NCBI GenBank assembly: GCA_050084985.1
Contig: JBITNC010000002.1
Location: 10,478,001-10,542,000 of the forward strand
Length of the DNA: 64,000 nt
DNA from: Nageia nagi
Taxonomy: Eukaryota; Pinophyta
Direction: 5' to 3'
Shown here: piece by piece, positions 20,167 to 31,700 of the stretch
How positions within the stretch are numbered: position 1 is the first letter of the stretch
Layout: every line of letters starts with the position of its first letter
The notes under the pieces: model-generated
Databases searched by the model: none
Told to the model about the DNA's origin: nothing
Seen by the model: only the letters and a program-made list of their open reading frames with translations
Translations under genes and position numbers: made by a program

Positions 20167-20463
20167 CTAATTCTTGAGTAAGGATTCCATCTCCTCCTTC
20201 ATAGCATGCTCCCACTTAATCTGTGTATCACCCTGCATAGCTTCATCAAAACATTCAGGTTCACCACCATCAGTATAAAGAATATGATAAAGAGTAGGAG
20301 AGTATCGTTTAAGAGGTTTACTAATCCTTGAGGATCTTCTTAGTGACAAATTTTGAGGTGTTTGTGGTGGAGGTGCTTGATCATTATTATTAACAGGATC
20401 CTTATATTGATCAACATCTTCTAGAGATACAAACTTAGGTTCCTCAACCTTTTGCAATCTATC
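20167..20463 (-). pseudogene. CopD integrase-RT linker, left of the Gyp1 insertion
   Basis: About 96 codons: a low-complexity acidic/Pro segment (DQYKDPVNNNDQAPPPQTPQ), then RRSSRISKPLKRYSPTLYHI, the typical tail between integrase and RT in copia. CFDEAMQGD and WEHAMKEEMESLLKN lead into RT. Upstream sequence resumes at 34153, on the far side of Gyp1. Confidence 0.88.
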
Positions 20464-22258
20464 TGTATATTAATACATAATCATTACTCCAAGGTTTTTT
20501 GAAAGTATGATCACTTCCGGAGGTGACGTAATCTAAGCATAATCACAATGGGTTTAAGAACCGTTTCCAAAAGTGATTACTTCATTATGAAAGAAGAAAA
20601 GCCCCTCAAAGTTAATGTTGAGTAACCTGGGTTCCGGAAGAGATGACGTCAGCGATTTCAGGCATTAACCCAAAACTGGATCCCGAAAGTGATGAGGTCA
20701 GCGAGGAGTGATCAAATAGCCGGAGCCGGTGAGTAAAACATTCTGGAAGTATGAAGATGATGTCACGGGGAGGATGATGTTCACATTTTTGAATGAAATT
20801 GGGTCTCGGAAGTGATGAGGTCAGCAAGGGGAATTAATAAACTGGGGTCAGTAAATAAAGCGTTCCGAAATGAAATGACGATGTCACAGAAGAAAGGCTA
20901 AAGCTCAATTGTGGAAAAGCTTGGGTTCCAAAGAAAGTGAGTAAAACATTCTGGAAGTATGAAGATGACATCACAGGGAGAATAATGTTCACATTTTTGA
21001 ATGAAACCAGGTCCCGAAAGTGATGAGGTCAGCAAGAGATAATTGAAGAAGCTGGAGCCCGTAAATTAAGTGTTTCGGAAGTAAAGCATTCTGGAATAAG
21101 ATGATGACATCACAAAGGATAAGATAGTCGCATTTTGGTAAAGATTAGGTTCTGAAGATGATGAGGTCAGCAAGGGGTGATTAAAAAGGTCAGAGTTAGT
21201 AGATAAAGCGTTTCAGAATGAAATGATAAAAGCTCAGTTATGGAAAAGCCCGGGTTCCAGAGAAAGTGAGTAGAGCATTCCGAAAGTATGAAGATGACAT
21301 CATGGGTAGGACAATGTTCACATTTTTAAATGAAACTGGGTCCCAGAAGTGATGAGGTTAGCAAGGAGTGATCAAATAACCAGAGCTAGTGAATAGAGCA
21401 TTTCGAAATGTAGAGATGAGAATAGCAAAGAGAGATCAAATAGCCAGAGCCAGTAAATAGAATATCCCAGAAGAGACGAGGACAGCGAGAAGTCGGATCA
21501 CAGTCATCAAGAGGTCGTATCATCTGCAATTTACCTAGTTTTGTAATATTCTACCAAGTGGCCTATGTAGGTAGTATCAGTTAAAAGAAGGCTAGAATCT
21601 TGAAGCTGTTTTGTAAACATTTCTGTTATGCAATTCTTGTAACTGTTGTTGCTTCAGTATAAGTATATGAAAATAAAGTGAAAGAAGGGTCGAAAGCCCT
21701 AGTATTGCTCTTTACATTTATTCTCGAAGACCTATAGTTTTTATCAGTAATATGATACCATCTTGACCTTTCTTGTCTAGCACTCATAATTGTCATTCTT
21801 AATTTGGTTACATCATGGCAGCTTGGCTTGTTTCCTGAATGGTAATCGCGAGCTGCTAGTATAATTGTGTCTGCTACATGGTAGAGTAAAGCTGGGAAAC
21901 TATTAGAGAGTGAGAGCTTGTACCGTAGCTGCTACACTAGATTTAGACCAAGGTTTCACACACTGTGAAAGCTCGTGCTGAACTAGTGATCCACCTTTGC
22001 TTTCTCTCTTGTTACCCTAAGCCTTTTTGCTTAAATTCCTCGCACTCTACTCCTTTTTATTTTTTTTCCTATTACCCTAACCCTTTTGCTTAAATTCCTC
22101 GCACTCTACTCTTTTTATTTTCTTTCCTATTACTTCTTCTACACCCAATGTATAAGGAATCAACCTTCTCCGGAGATCAGACTGTTACCATAGTCTGTTC
22201 TTGATTTACTTTGGTTAAGATTGTTCGCGGTGCATATATTACACAATCCTAATCAACA
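20464..22258 (+). repeat. Gyp1 5' LTR (1795 bp)
   Basis: It begins TGTATATTAATACATAATC and ends CACAATCCTAATCAACA. The first 1 kb is built from diverged tandem units of about 140-250 bp. These carry the recurring phrases GTGATGAGGTCAGC (20689, 20812, 21020, 21158, 21349), GATGAYRTCAC and TTCACATTTTTGAATGAAA. A TATA-like TATAAGTATA lies at 21658-21667. The last 250 bp contain two copies of a TTACCCTAA(G/C)CC, TTTGCTTAAATTCCTC phrase (22012-22110). Confidence 0.93.
20644..21302 (+). promoter_or_regulatory. Cluster of TGACGTCA-like (bZIP/CRE-type) motifs in the Gyp1 LTR
   Basis: One perfect palindromic TGACGTCA lies at 20644-20651. One-base variants, each a C-to-T or G-to-A change at the CpG, are at 20758-20765 (TGATGTCA) and at 20966-20973, 21105-21112 and 21295-21302 (TGACATCA). 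A related TGACGATGTCAC is at 20877-20888. They recur once per tandem unit. In plants the TGACG core binds TGA-class bZIP factors (established); a role in transcription of this element is inference. Confidence 0.6.
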
Positions 22259-22269
22259 GTATTTCTTTT

Positions 22270-22287
22270 TGGCACACCCGGTGGGAC
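22270..22287 (+). other. Gyp1 candidate primer-binding site
   Basis: TGGCACACCCGGTGGGAC, 11 bases after the LTR. It starts with the TGG expected to pair with a tRNA CCA end. A second candidate, TTGGCGACTCTGCT at 22300-22313, resembles the site of plant Tat/Ogre-type elements as I remember it. I cannot decide between them or name the tRNA with confidence. Confidence 0.5.
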
Positions 22288-22406
22288 ACGAAGAAACTTA
22301 TTGGCGACTCTGCTAAAGCACTATCTATGGTATGTATTAAAGCAAATTATTTGTAAATATCATATGTGCTTTTGAACCTGTCACTTTCTTTTACAACCTA
22401 GAGTTT

Positions 22407-23790
22407 ATGTGGACAAGATCTAAAACTAGAGTAGCAAAAGAAGCATCGGATTTTAGAACATTAGATACTCCTAAGAGAAAGACCCTGATCAAGTCCAAGT
22501 CTTTGAATAGTATCAGCTCCCTAAAGTCCTTTACCAAGCTAGAATCATCCAATCTTCATACTAGAAATACCTCTCCTAAAATGGCTAATCCAGCTCAGAA
22601 TATTTATCCGGAATGGGACAATGGGGTACCAATAGCCCTGGTGGTGTTGCATGACATCCTAGCAAATGTTTTCAAAACCCTTCTGGAGTTTGATGCGACT
22701 TCAGAGAAAACGGCTTATGAGCATTGTGTTGATGTAGCTGGCCTAGCTAAGATTCACAATATCCAGCATGAAGATGTCATGGTGAGATTACTGGCTCAAT
22801 CTTTCAAGGGAAAGGTCCTAGATTGGTACAGGAGCCTTCCTAATGGATCTATAACCACTTGGGCTTAACTGACAGAGCCCTTTTTTCTTGGAATTTAATG
22901 AATTAGGAGATCCTTTTTCTTTGTTAACACTATTCACTTCAATCAAAAGATATGAGCAAGAAAATATCCCTGATTTCAATATTAGATTCCAAAAAAATTG
23001 GATGAGAGTCCCAATGCTAGTTAGGCCTCAGCAATTTCAAGCCTTAATGTATTACTTGAGAGCCTTTCCTCCGGATCTCTCTCTGCAAATCCAAAATTCT
23101 GGAGTAAATACTTTCTCGGAGGTCTATAGACAAGCAGTATATGCTGAATCCTATCTTATTACAGTTGGAAAATTGCCAAGTTGCACGCCAATGCCTTATT
23201 TTCCAGTAACTACTCAATAGCAAATTTTGAGACCTCAAGCAATTAGTTTGGCTCCACCATTGGCCAGCATCCCTGCCCCTGTCCAACAGTGGCCATCACC
23301 CTTGCCAGTCCCTAGAGCTCCCTTGGCTTTACCAGCCCCTTATCAGCCTAATATGAATCAAGGGGTAGCTTCATCGATGAAGATTCAGGAACTTTGAAAC
23401 TTGTGTAGAAATATGGCAAACCAGATTACCATTCTAAGCAGACAAAACAATGCAAGAAGATATCCTTATCCTGCTGTAGAAAAAGCTTAGCATGTGTTGA
23501 ATGAAGATGTAAGCCAAGCTTCCTCTTCTGGGTCAGCCACGGGTTTGTGTTTGGCCTGCAATGATGCTCATGAACAAACCACATGCCCTGTTTATCAGTA
23601 CCAGGAGTATCTATCAAGAAGTGGGGGTATTCCTCCGCCCGGTGTAGCTGATGACATGAACCAAAATGTGAACCTAATGAATTTTGCACCGGTAGATATA
23701 GGAGTTTTTGCTATGGAAACAAGATCAGGAAAAAATCCCCTAGTCTCCAGCATTCTGGAAAGAAAAGTTGAACCCTAAAAGAGTTCCGGA
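22407..23790 (+). pseudogene. Gyp1 gag
   Basis: Starts at ATG 22407 (MWTRSKTRVAKEASDFRTL). The Gag core spans about 22690-23200: FKGKVLDWYRSLPNGSITTW, FNELGDPFSLLTLFTSIKR, YEQENIPDFNIRFQKNW, VYRQAVYAESYL. A TAA at 22866-22868 replaces an expected Glu, and an extra base near 22890 shifts the frame. A TAG at 23218 follows. A Pro-rich linker (about 23240-23350) leads to a zinc-knuckle-like CX2CX3HX4C (CLACNDAHEQTTC, 23548-23586), one residue shorter than the usual knuckle. Structural protein of the virus-like particle. Confidence 0.87.
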
Positions 23791-23793
23791 GCA

Positions 23794-25230
23794 GTGTTTC
23801 CTAAAAGGCAAGATGCAGTTCCCCGTTCTAAGGAAAAGATCCTAGAAAAGGAAATGGTTTCCCAAAAATTCCCATTTCTAAAAACCAAACCGATGCCCAA
23901 AGCCAGTGATCAAAATCTCCAGAGGTTAAGGTTCCCTTCACTTACCAAGCACCAGAGAAAAGATGATACTCTACAGCTTCAGGAAAAATTTACTGACAGA
24001 TTCAGAAACAAAATTGGTGAACCTCCGGCTATCCCAGAGTTCAACATTATGGCAGAGCTAAAGAGAACTCCAGCGAGAGTGTCCTTGTTTGAAGCTCTAA
24101 AAATTCCTGGACAAATTGATTTACTGAAAACATCTCTTATAGCATTGAATGAAGGAATGGAAAGAGTGCTTAATCTTTTTGAAACATCGAAATATCTGAG
24201 GATGGGAAAGAACAAACCTCCAGCTATTTACATGACTCTAGAAATTAAGGGATATGTACTCCATAATTGTTTGGTTGATTCTGGGGCAGCTATTACTGTG
24301 ATGCCTAAAGTAGTGTGCGATGTAATGGGGTTGCCTATGACAAGAACATCCACCAGAGTATTACAACTGGATTCCACACCTGTCAAAACAGTAGGAGTAA
24401 TCAAGGATGTAGTCCTGAAAATACATAAATGTCCCTTTGTAATTATTATTTAGGAAGTTGTAGTTGTTGAGCTGCCACCTTTGTTCGGGCTATGTCTGTT
24501 TAGAGAGTTTATAGCTAAGATAGGGGGTTATCTAGCAATGGATTACACTCATTATTTGATCCCTTGTGGGAATAAGAGGGTAAGACTGAATAATGAGGAA
24601 ATTTCTAAGTTTCACGTAGAGAAAAAGGAGGAGGTTTGCGCAAACTTTGGTGAATTGGAAGAATCAGATGAATTGTTGGAAGAGCTGCAAACCGAAGACC
24701 CTTGTAGTATGAGTATGCTCAACACCATCTACGATGTGGAGTTTGGAAATTATTGTTTAATAGAGCCAGAATCTTTCATCCCGAAACTCACAAGGGAAGA
24801 TTTCAGGAGAAATGAAGTGTGGGAGATGTCTTTTGATGGGGCAAGATCCAAAAATGGATCCGGAGCTGGGATTATCCTGACCAACCCAATTGGTAAGGTA
24901 CATAGATTTTCTTTCAGACTCACCTGGTTATGTTCAAATAACATGGCTGAATATGAAGCTCTTTGCCTGGGACTAGAACAAGCTATCAAAATGAAAATTC
25001 AGTGTTTAAAGATCAAAGGGGATTCAAATTTGATCATGAAACAAGTGACAGGTAAATGTTCAGTCAAACATCATTATTTGAAAGCCTACAGGAATCGGGT
25101 TTGGGATCTGTTTGAGCATTTTGAAGCATTGCATATTCAGTCGGTTCCAAGGAGATTCAACTAAGAAGCTGACACATTAGCACAAATGGGAGCCAGTTTT
25201 GATCCCATAAATGATTGGTTCTAAAGAAAG
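23794..25230 (+). pseudogene. Gyp1 protease and archaeal-type RNase H
   Basis: The protease active site LVDSGAAITVMPK has DSGA at 24277-24288, with ILG/ALC-like flanking in LPPLFGLCLFREFI near 24475. A stop at 24451 interrupts it. An acidic linker follows. From about 24826 a second domain reads WEMSFDGARSKNGSGAG (Asp), NNMAEYEALCLGLEQA (Glu), KGDSNLIMKQVTG (Asp) and, after a TAA at 25162, EADTLAQMGA (last Asp). All four acidic residues of a type I RNase H of the archaeal/plant RVT_3 class are kept. It precedes RT, whereas the better known Tat/Ogre arrangement puts it between RNase H and integrase. Confidence 0.82.
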
Positions 25231-26990
25231 GGTGTTCAGCTCATTTTCAGGCCATCAGTTCCGGATAATGATTCCTTTTGGCAGGTTTTCCGGGATGAAG
25301 CTCAAATTAATCAATTTTTATTACAACAAGCGGTATGTCATGCAGTAGGAGAAGAGGACTCCGAAGTTTTCTAGGAACAAGACATAATTCAGCTGAATAA
25401 TAATAAACTCCCTAAAGATTTGATTCCATTCGAAGGATTGTTTGACAGGAGTGACCAGGTAAAAAGAAAGGGTATGAATATAAACCCAGATAACTATAAA
25501 GAACATGAAGTTTTTCTAGGTAAGTCATTAAAAATTGGTATATCTAATACTCTGAAATAGATTCAAGAAATTGTATAGTTATGTAGAACGTATGTTGATG
25601 TTATTGCTTGGTCTTATGATGATTTAAAGGTTTTTGATAAATCAGTGATACAACATACAATCGAGTTGATAGATGATGCTAAACCGGTCAGACAAAAACA
25701 AAGACCAATAAACCCCAAGATCGAATTTGCCGTGAAGCAGGAGGTGCTGAAACTGTACAAGGCTGGGATAATTTATCCCATCAAGCATTCCACTTGGGTA
25801 GCCAATCTTGTGCATGTCCAGAAGAAAAATGGTGAGATAAGGTTATGTGTAGATTTCTGGGGTTTGAACAGAGTATCATTGAAGGATCATTACCCCTTAC
25901 CTCCAATGGAACAAATACTAAAAACTGTAGCCGGAGCTGAAAAGTTCTCTTTGATAGATAGTTTCTTTGGGTACAATCAGATTTGGGTTTGGAATGAAGA
26001 TCAGTTCAAAATAGCTTTTACAACTAAATGGGGCACATTTACTTTTCAGAGAATGTCGTTTGGACTATCTAATGCAGGGGCTACCTTTCAGAGAGCTATG
26101 GATTATGCATTTGGAGAGCTAGTAAATAAGATTTTGTTGGTATACCTTGATGATATTACTATTTTCTCTCACGATAAAAACATGCATGTTCAACATTTGG
26201 AGCAAGCCTTCATCAAATGTAAGAGGTATGGTATATCCTTAAATCCTAAGAAGTCTATCTTCGCAGTAGATGAGGGTAAATTATTGGGCCATGTCATTTC
26301 AAAGAGGGATGGGCTATTGATCCGAATAGAGTTAAAGCTATAAATGACTTATCTCTCCCATCTAATAAGAAGTCTTTGCAATCTTTTCTAGGTCAGATTA
26401 ACTTTGTTAGAAGATTTATTCAAGATTTCTCAAACATTATCAAACCTATCACCCGGATGCTAAAAAAAGATACTCCTTTTGTATGGATTGAGGAAGGTAA
26501 AGAAGCTTTTCAAAAAATTAAGGTAGCAATTACAAAAGCTCCTGTACTGAGAAATCCAGATTTTAGCAAAGAATTTATTCTGTACGCATATGGTTCAGAT
26601 ACTAGTGTTGCAGTCGTTTTAACCCAAAAGTACGAAAGAAATGAAGAATATCCAGTCGCATTTTTCAACCAGACTATGAACAGTTGTGAGGAAAAATACA
26701 CTTTCATTGAAAAATAGGTCCTGGCTATTGTGAAAGCACTCGGTAAGTTAAAACATTACATTGCTCAGAGCAGGATTTTGATTCTAACTATACACCCGGA
26801 TGTTAGGTCTTATGTTATGCAAGGAGAATTGGGAGAAGGGAGACCCAGGTGGATTTCAAAAATTCTAAAATACGATGTGGAAATTCGGCCCACCAAGCTC
26901 ATAAAAGGAAGCACACTTTGTGAGCAACTTGCAAAACCTACGATACCGGAAAAGGAGATGGTATGCTTTGTTGAACAAGAAACCCCATAA
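25231..26990 (+). pseudogene. Gyp1 reverse transcriptase and RNase H
   Basis: The 25231-25640 linker is broken by several stops. RT runs from about 25645: KQEVLKLYKAGIIYPI, VANLVHVQKKNGEIRLCVDF, DHYPLPPMEQIL, FQRMSFGLSNAGATFQRAM, and catalytic YLDD at 26143-26154. A one-base shift near 26318 moves the frame (the phrase for DPNRVKAIND lies in the next frame). RT thumb and RNase H follow at 26376-26990 (LGQINFVRRFIQDFS, FILYAYGSDTSVAVVLTQ, EEYPVAFFNQTMN), with a TAG at 26715. In the first RNase H motif the usual Asp is not evident, consistent with a decayed retroviral RNase H backed up by the second RNase H domain (inference). Confidence 0.88.
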
Positions 26991-27020
26991 TCCATACCCA
27001 AAGATACGACAAAGGATTGG

Positions 27021-28282
27021 ATGGAGCAATTAAGCAAATATTTTGAGATCAGAAAACTGCTAGGAAACATGAATGCATCCCAAAGAAGGCGATTCAAGAT
27101 ACACGCCCAGAATTACATGGAGATAGATCAGATACTTTATAGGAGAAATCACGATGGCATTTTGCTAAGATGTGTACCGGTGACAAAGTCAGCTAAGCTC
27201 ATTGAAGAGTTTCATTTTGGAGAGTCTGGAGGTCATTACTCTGGATACACGACAGTGGGTAAGATCATTCAGGCAGGATATTACTGGCCCACTATGTTCA
27301 AAGAGGCTTTTGCAAAGGCACAAAATTATGAGAAGTGTCAGAGGTATGTGGGAAGAAAGAGAAATGCGGCATTACCATTGGAACCAATCCAAGTAGAAGA
27401 ACCCTTCCAACAATGGGGGCTGGATTTTATCAGAGTCATCAATCCAAACTCCTCTTCTGGACACAAATTCATCCTTACTGCTACAGACTTTTTTACCAGA
27501 TGGGCGGAAGTAGAGGCTATAAAAGAGGTAAATCAGAAGACTATTTTGAGATTTGTGGAAAAGTTAATTACCAGGTATGGTGTTCCTCAAACGATAATTT
27601 CGGATAATGGTTTGGCATTCGTAGGAGCTGAAGTTATTGATTTTGCTATGAGATTAGGTATCTATTGGAAAACTTCCTCAAATTATTACCCCCAGGGTAA
27701 TGGTTTGGCTGAGTCCATAAACAAAAATTTGATTCGGATTCTCAAAAGAACAGTGGAGGATAATCCCTGGACTTGGCACGAAAAGTTTAATTGGGCATTG
27801 TGGGCAGATAGGATCACAGTAAAGTCAGCCATTAAAACCAACCCATATACATTGGTATACGGTAAAAGGGTGGTATTACCAAGTCATTTTGAGCTTTCGA
27901 TTTTAAAAGTTTTGTAGGAATATGGTGAGGATTTTGAATCTCTCGAGGTTCGGATGAATGAACTGTTGCATCTAGAAGAGCTCCAGAATCAATCATATCA
28001 AGACCTCCGGAGAAGAAATGAAATAGTAAAAAGATGGTTTGATGGTCAAAAATCAACTCCGGATACTTTCAGAGAAGGAGATTTAGTATTGAAATGGGAT
28101 GAGGACAGAGCTAAACTGGGGAAACACAAAAAATTTGAGTCCATGTGGTTCAGACCCTATGTAGTATCTAAATGCGTTGGGAAAAATGCCTTTGAGCTAG
28201 CAAATTAAATGGGTGCAAATTACCGATTTCAATTAATGGACAACACCTAAAGCGATATAAGATCGCAAGCACGGGACAGTGA
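27021..28282 (+). pseudogene. Gyp1 integrase
   Basis: The N-terminal zinc region has HFGESGGHYSGYTT and NYEKCQRYVG; the first Cys of the expected CXXC is Tyr (near 27327), so zinc binding is probably lost. Core: WGLDFIRVI (Asp), ITRYGVPQTIISDNGLAFVG (Asp) and YYPQGNGLAESINKNL (Glu), so the DDE triad is kept. A TAG at 27916 interrupts the core's C-terminal side. The C-terminal region has FREGDLVLKWDEDRAKLG and FESMWFRPYVV, a GPF/Y-like module. Near 28206 a one-base shift moves the true frame (NGQHLKRYK), which ends at TGA 28280-28282. No chromodomain is seen. Confidence 0.87.
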
Positions 28283-28770
28283 TTATTTTTGAAAAAAAAA
28301 TATGGTTTTGTACACATATTGTAAATAGTGTGCCGTTTGCATTTATTTCAAGTTATCGTTATGGTTGTCAGTTATTTATTAGTAACTTAGTGGTAGTTGT
28401 ACTTTTGCACTGGTAGAATTGAAGTTTCCAAAAGGGTATGGAGAATCAAATCTCGAAGTTCCCGAAAAGAGTGCATAATATCAAATCGATTATTAATGCT
28501 ACTATCCATGAGGATATTGTGCATGTTCCAAGAGATTGTGCATCAATCAACGAAAGGAGCTATAAAAGGACCAAGAGCACTACTCACCAAAATACCTAAA
28601 TTCCAGAATTCATAAGAAGTATTCTCTGACAAATTTGCAAAACTAGTATCTACTGCGCATTGCCAGGAGCTGTGGAATATAGCAGAAGAATTCGAGTAAA
28701 GCAAAGTGTTGGTTAGGGGTGATAGAAGTGAGACAAGAAGAGTTGATAAGCATAGCACAAGCAAACAGAA
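28283..28770. other. Gyp1 spacer between integrase and the extra ORF
   Basis: 488 bp with stops in all frames and no recognisable domain. It may hold the subgenomic leader or a promoter for the downstream ORF, but I see no clear signal. Confidence 0.45.
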
Positions 28771-31700
28771 ATGAGCTCAAGATCATCGGTGAAGATAGCA
28801 AGGAAAATAACGGACTCCATGGAGTTATTATGGGATATTGAAATTACAGCTCGAAACAAGAACCCCAAGGGCACAGCTGAAGGTAAGTGCCCAAACTTCA
28901 ATTTTAATCATATAGCACATTCACCAATGGGGTCAGGTCTCATGTATTTCATTCCCTATAGATGCTTTCCTACTCCTGAGTTGATAGAGTTTATAAAGGG
29001 GGCATTTGATCCTGCAACCAGGATAGTCAGAGACTTGCAAGGTAGAACTATCTTAAATTTGGATTCCATTTCAGTAGTAAAGGCTTTTAATCCACCCTCC
29101 CCTATGTGTTCCCTTATGCACATTGATTGGTATATGACCCCCAATTCTAATCTGAGAGCAAATATCATGGCCTGGCTAAATAAAAATGCAGTTGGGACTG
29201 TAAAGTTTATGGAGTTCCCTAGTTCTGAGCCCCGCTCTCTAATTTTTATCCACATCTACAATTATTATTATCCATGTTGGCCATAGCAACGAGCGAAGAG
29301 ACAGATAGGTATGTCTCGCCATCAAAATTAGCTATTGCATACCAAATTTCCCATCCAAACTCTCCTACAATGTATGACTGGGCCATTGCCCTTTCAGATG
29401 GAATATCTGAATAGTTAGAAAAGATTAGTGAGGGATTTCATTTTTTGTATGTGTCACACATTATTTGGATGATGATTCATTAGAATGCTGATGTTTTCAA
29501 GAATTTAACCTTGGTTCGAACTGATGAAAGAGGGTCTCAGAAGCCAGTGGACCAATGGACTGAGGAGGTGAGGTCTTCAATAGATTATTACTTCTTTGTA
29601 GAAAGCTTTTTGGTTCCTGCAATGAGTTTATTTACCCCTGTAGTTCCAAGATTATCAACAGCTTCTAAGCTTTACCTCCGGATGCCACATGGAGAGATCG
29701 GGGACTGGTTCTTCACAGAGGAGTGGACTTTCATCAGGCTTTATGGGTTTTCTAGGGCTCCTTTCTTACTACCGATCCATGTAACGGATTGGGTTTTCAG
29801 CATGGAATATGCCAGACAAATGGATTATATAGATTCTAAATATGGAGCTGCAGCAAAGAAGAGGATAGTTTATGCCCTTCCTCATAAAGTGCACGACTTG
29901 GTGCTTCAAAGTAGGGGAGCAAATGAACAATTAAAAGGTAAATTGTTGAATTTAAAATTGAAAGAACTTAGTCAGTATTTGCTATATCATCCGGAGGATA
30001 TCTTTGGCAAGAGGTTGAGGGGTCAGCCCAACCCCCCGAGTTTTAGAGCTGAATCCAGGCTGGAGCTGCTTAAATGGTGAAACCTGGAACATGAAGACAA
30101 GGTAATGCCCACTGCCTTGATTACTAAAGATTTATTACCACCGTGGTTGAGTTTTTATAGCAAAAAGGTAAAATTTGACCCAAAAATAGATTCCATCTCC
30201 AAAAAGTCTTTGAAAACCTTAAGAGATCAGAGATGGAGTGAAGAAAAAATAGTTGCCTTCACCCAGTACCAGATTGAGTTTGAAAATCAGAATATCCCTC
30301 TAGATTCTGATTTAGATGAGAAATTTGAGGAGATATGGAGAATAGAACATCCTATAGACATCCCTGCAAGCGAAGGTTCGGATGATAGTGATGAGGAGGG
30401 AGAGCAGGGACCTGTAATGTCCCAAGCATCAGCTCAGGAGGAGCGACCCAAGGGAGGAACCAGGGAGGTTTCCATGGAAACAGTAGCTAGGAGGCTCGAG
30501 AGGGTGTATACTGTTAAAAGGAAAGTCCAAAAGGAGATGGCACCGCTCCCACCACCGCCAAAGAGAAGAAGAAGGAGCCCTACTCCATCAGGTACGCTCT
30601 CTACTCCCTCTTCCCCTGTTTCTCTTACTCCTGCTCTGTCTATTCCTATCACGCCCATTTCCATCCCAAGTTCACTTCCACAAATTCCAGCAGCCATTCC
30701 AGCTTCACCCATCCAATCTCTCATAACACCACCACCGCCTATTCAATGGTAAAGCTCCCTTCCCCTCACATCCAGCCCATAAGTCCCCCCCATCATTAGC
30801 ATCACTACAATACCGTCATCACCTTCGCCATCTTTGCCTCCATCATCCTCTCCTACATCCATTCCAGCTCTTCCTACCATGGATCCATCCGATAGTAGTG
30901 TCCCCGAGCCCAGTCAAGCTAACCCTGTGACACCAGCATAGCAGATCGTGGCCTCCTCCTCTCAGGAGTTGAGTGTTGGATCTCCATTCATTATGATATC
31001 TGAGCAACAAGTATCTATGGATGGCATCATGCAGCAGTACCAACAGATGAAATAGGGATGAGATGCATGGATGCAGAAGTAGGTCAAGAAGCTCCCAGTT
31101 TCGGATAATCCGATAAGGCTCCAAACTTCAATGGATCCAAAGCATAAGGTGCTTGAAATGGCTATTGCCCAAGAACCCTAAGAAGGGCAAAGTGATCTCT
31201 CCTTTATGAATACTCAGGTAAAAATCGACACACCAAGCATATCCCGGAGTGATAAAAATGAGCTCTTGCAAACTGTAATAGACCTCAACATATCAGAGCT
31301 GACAAAATTGGAGGTCAAGTATAATAAGCTGCAAAAGGCCCATGAAGTTATGAAGTAGTAGTTAGACACTCAGAAATTAAAATTGAAAGCTGCTGAAAAT
31401 AATATATCAATTTTGAAGGCTAGTTTAGCGACGGCTCCTACAGCAGACACTTTGAGCCAGAAAGATGCCATCATATCTCAGAGAGATGCTGAGATAACAA
31501 CCAGAGTAGCGAAGATTAGCAGTTTGAACGCCAACATAGCGCAACTCTAATCAAGTATGAATGTAAATAAGGTAGACAAATCCTTTTTGTTAAATATAAA
31601 GAAACAATTTTAGGAGCTAAGGGTGCAGGAAATCAAAGATTTGATTCATCTGAGGGACCATGTAGAATCATGTTCATCAGAGCTCAAAAGGCTCGAGGTT

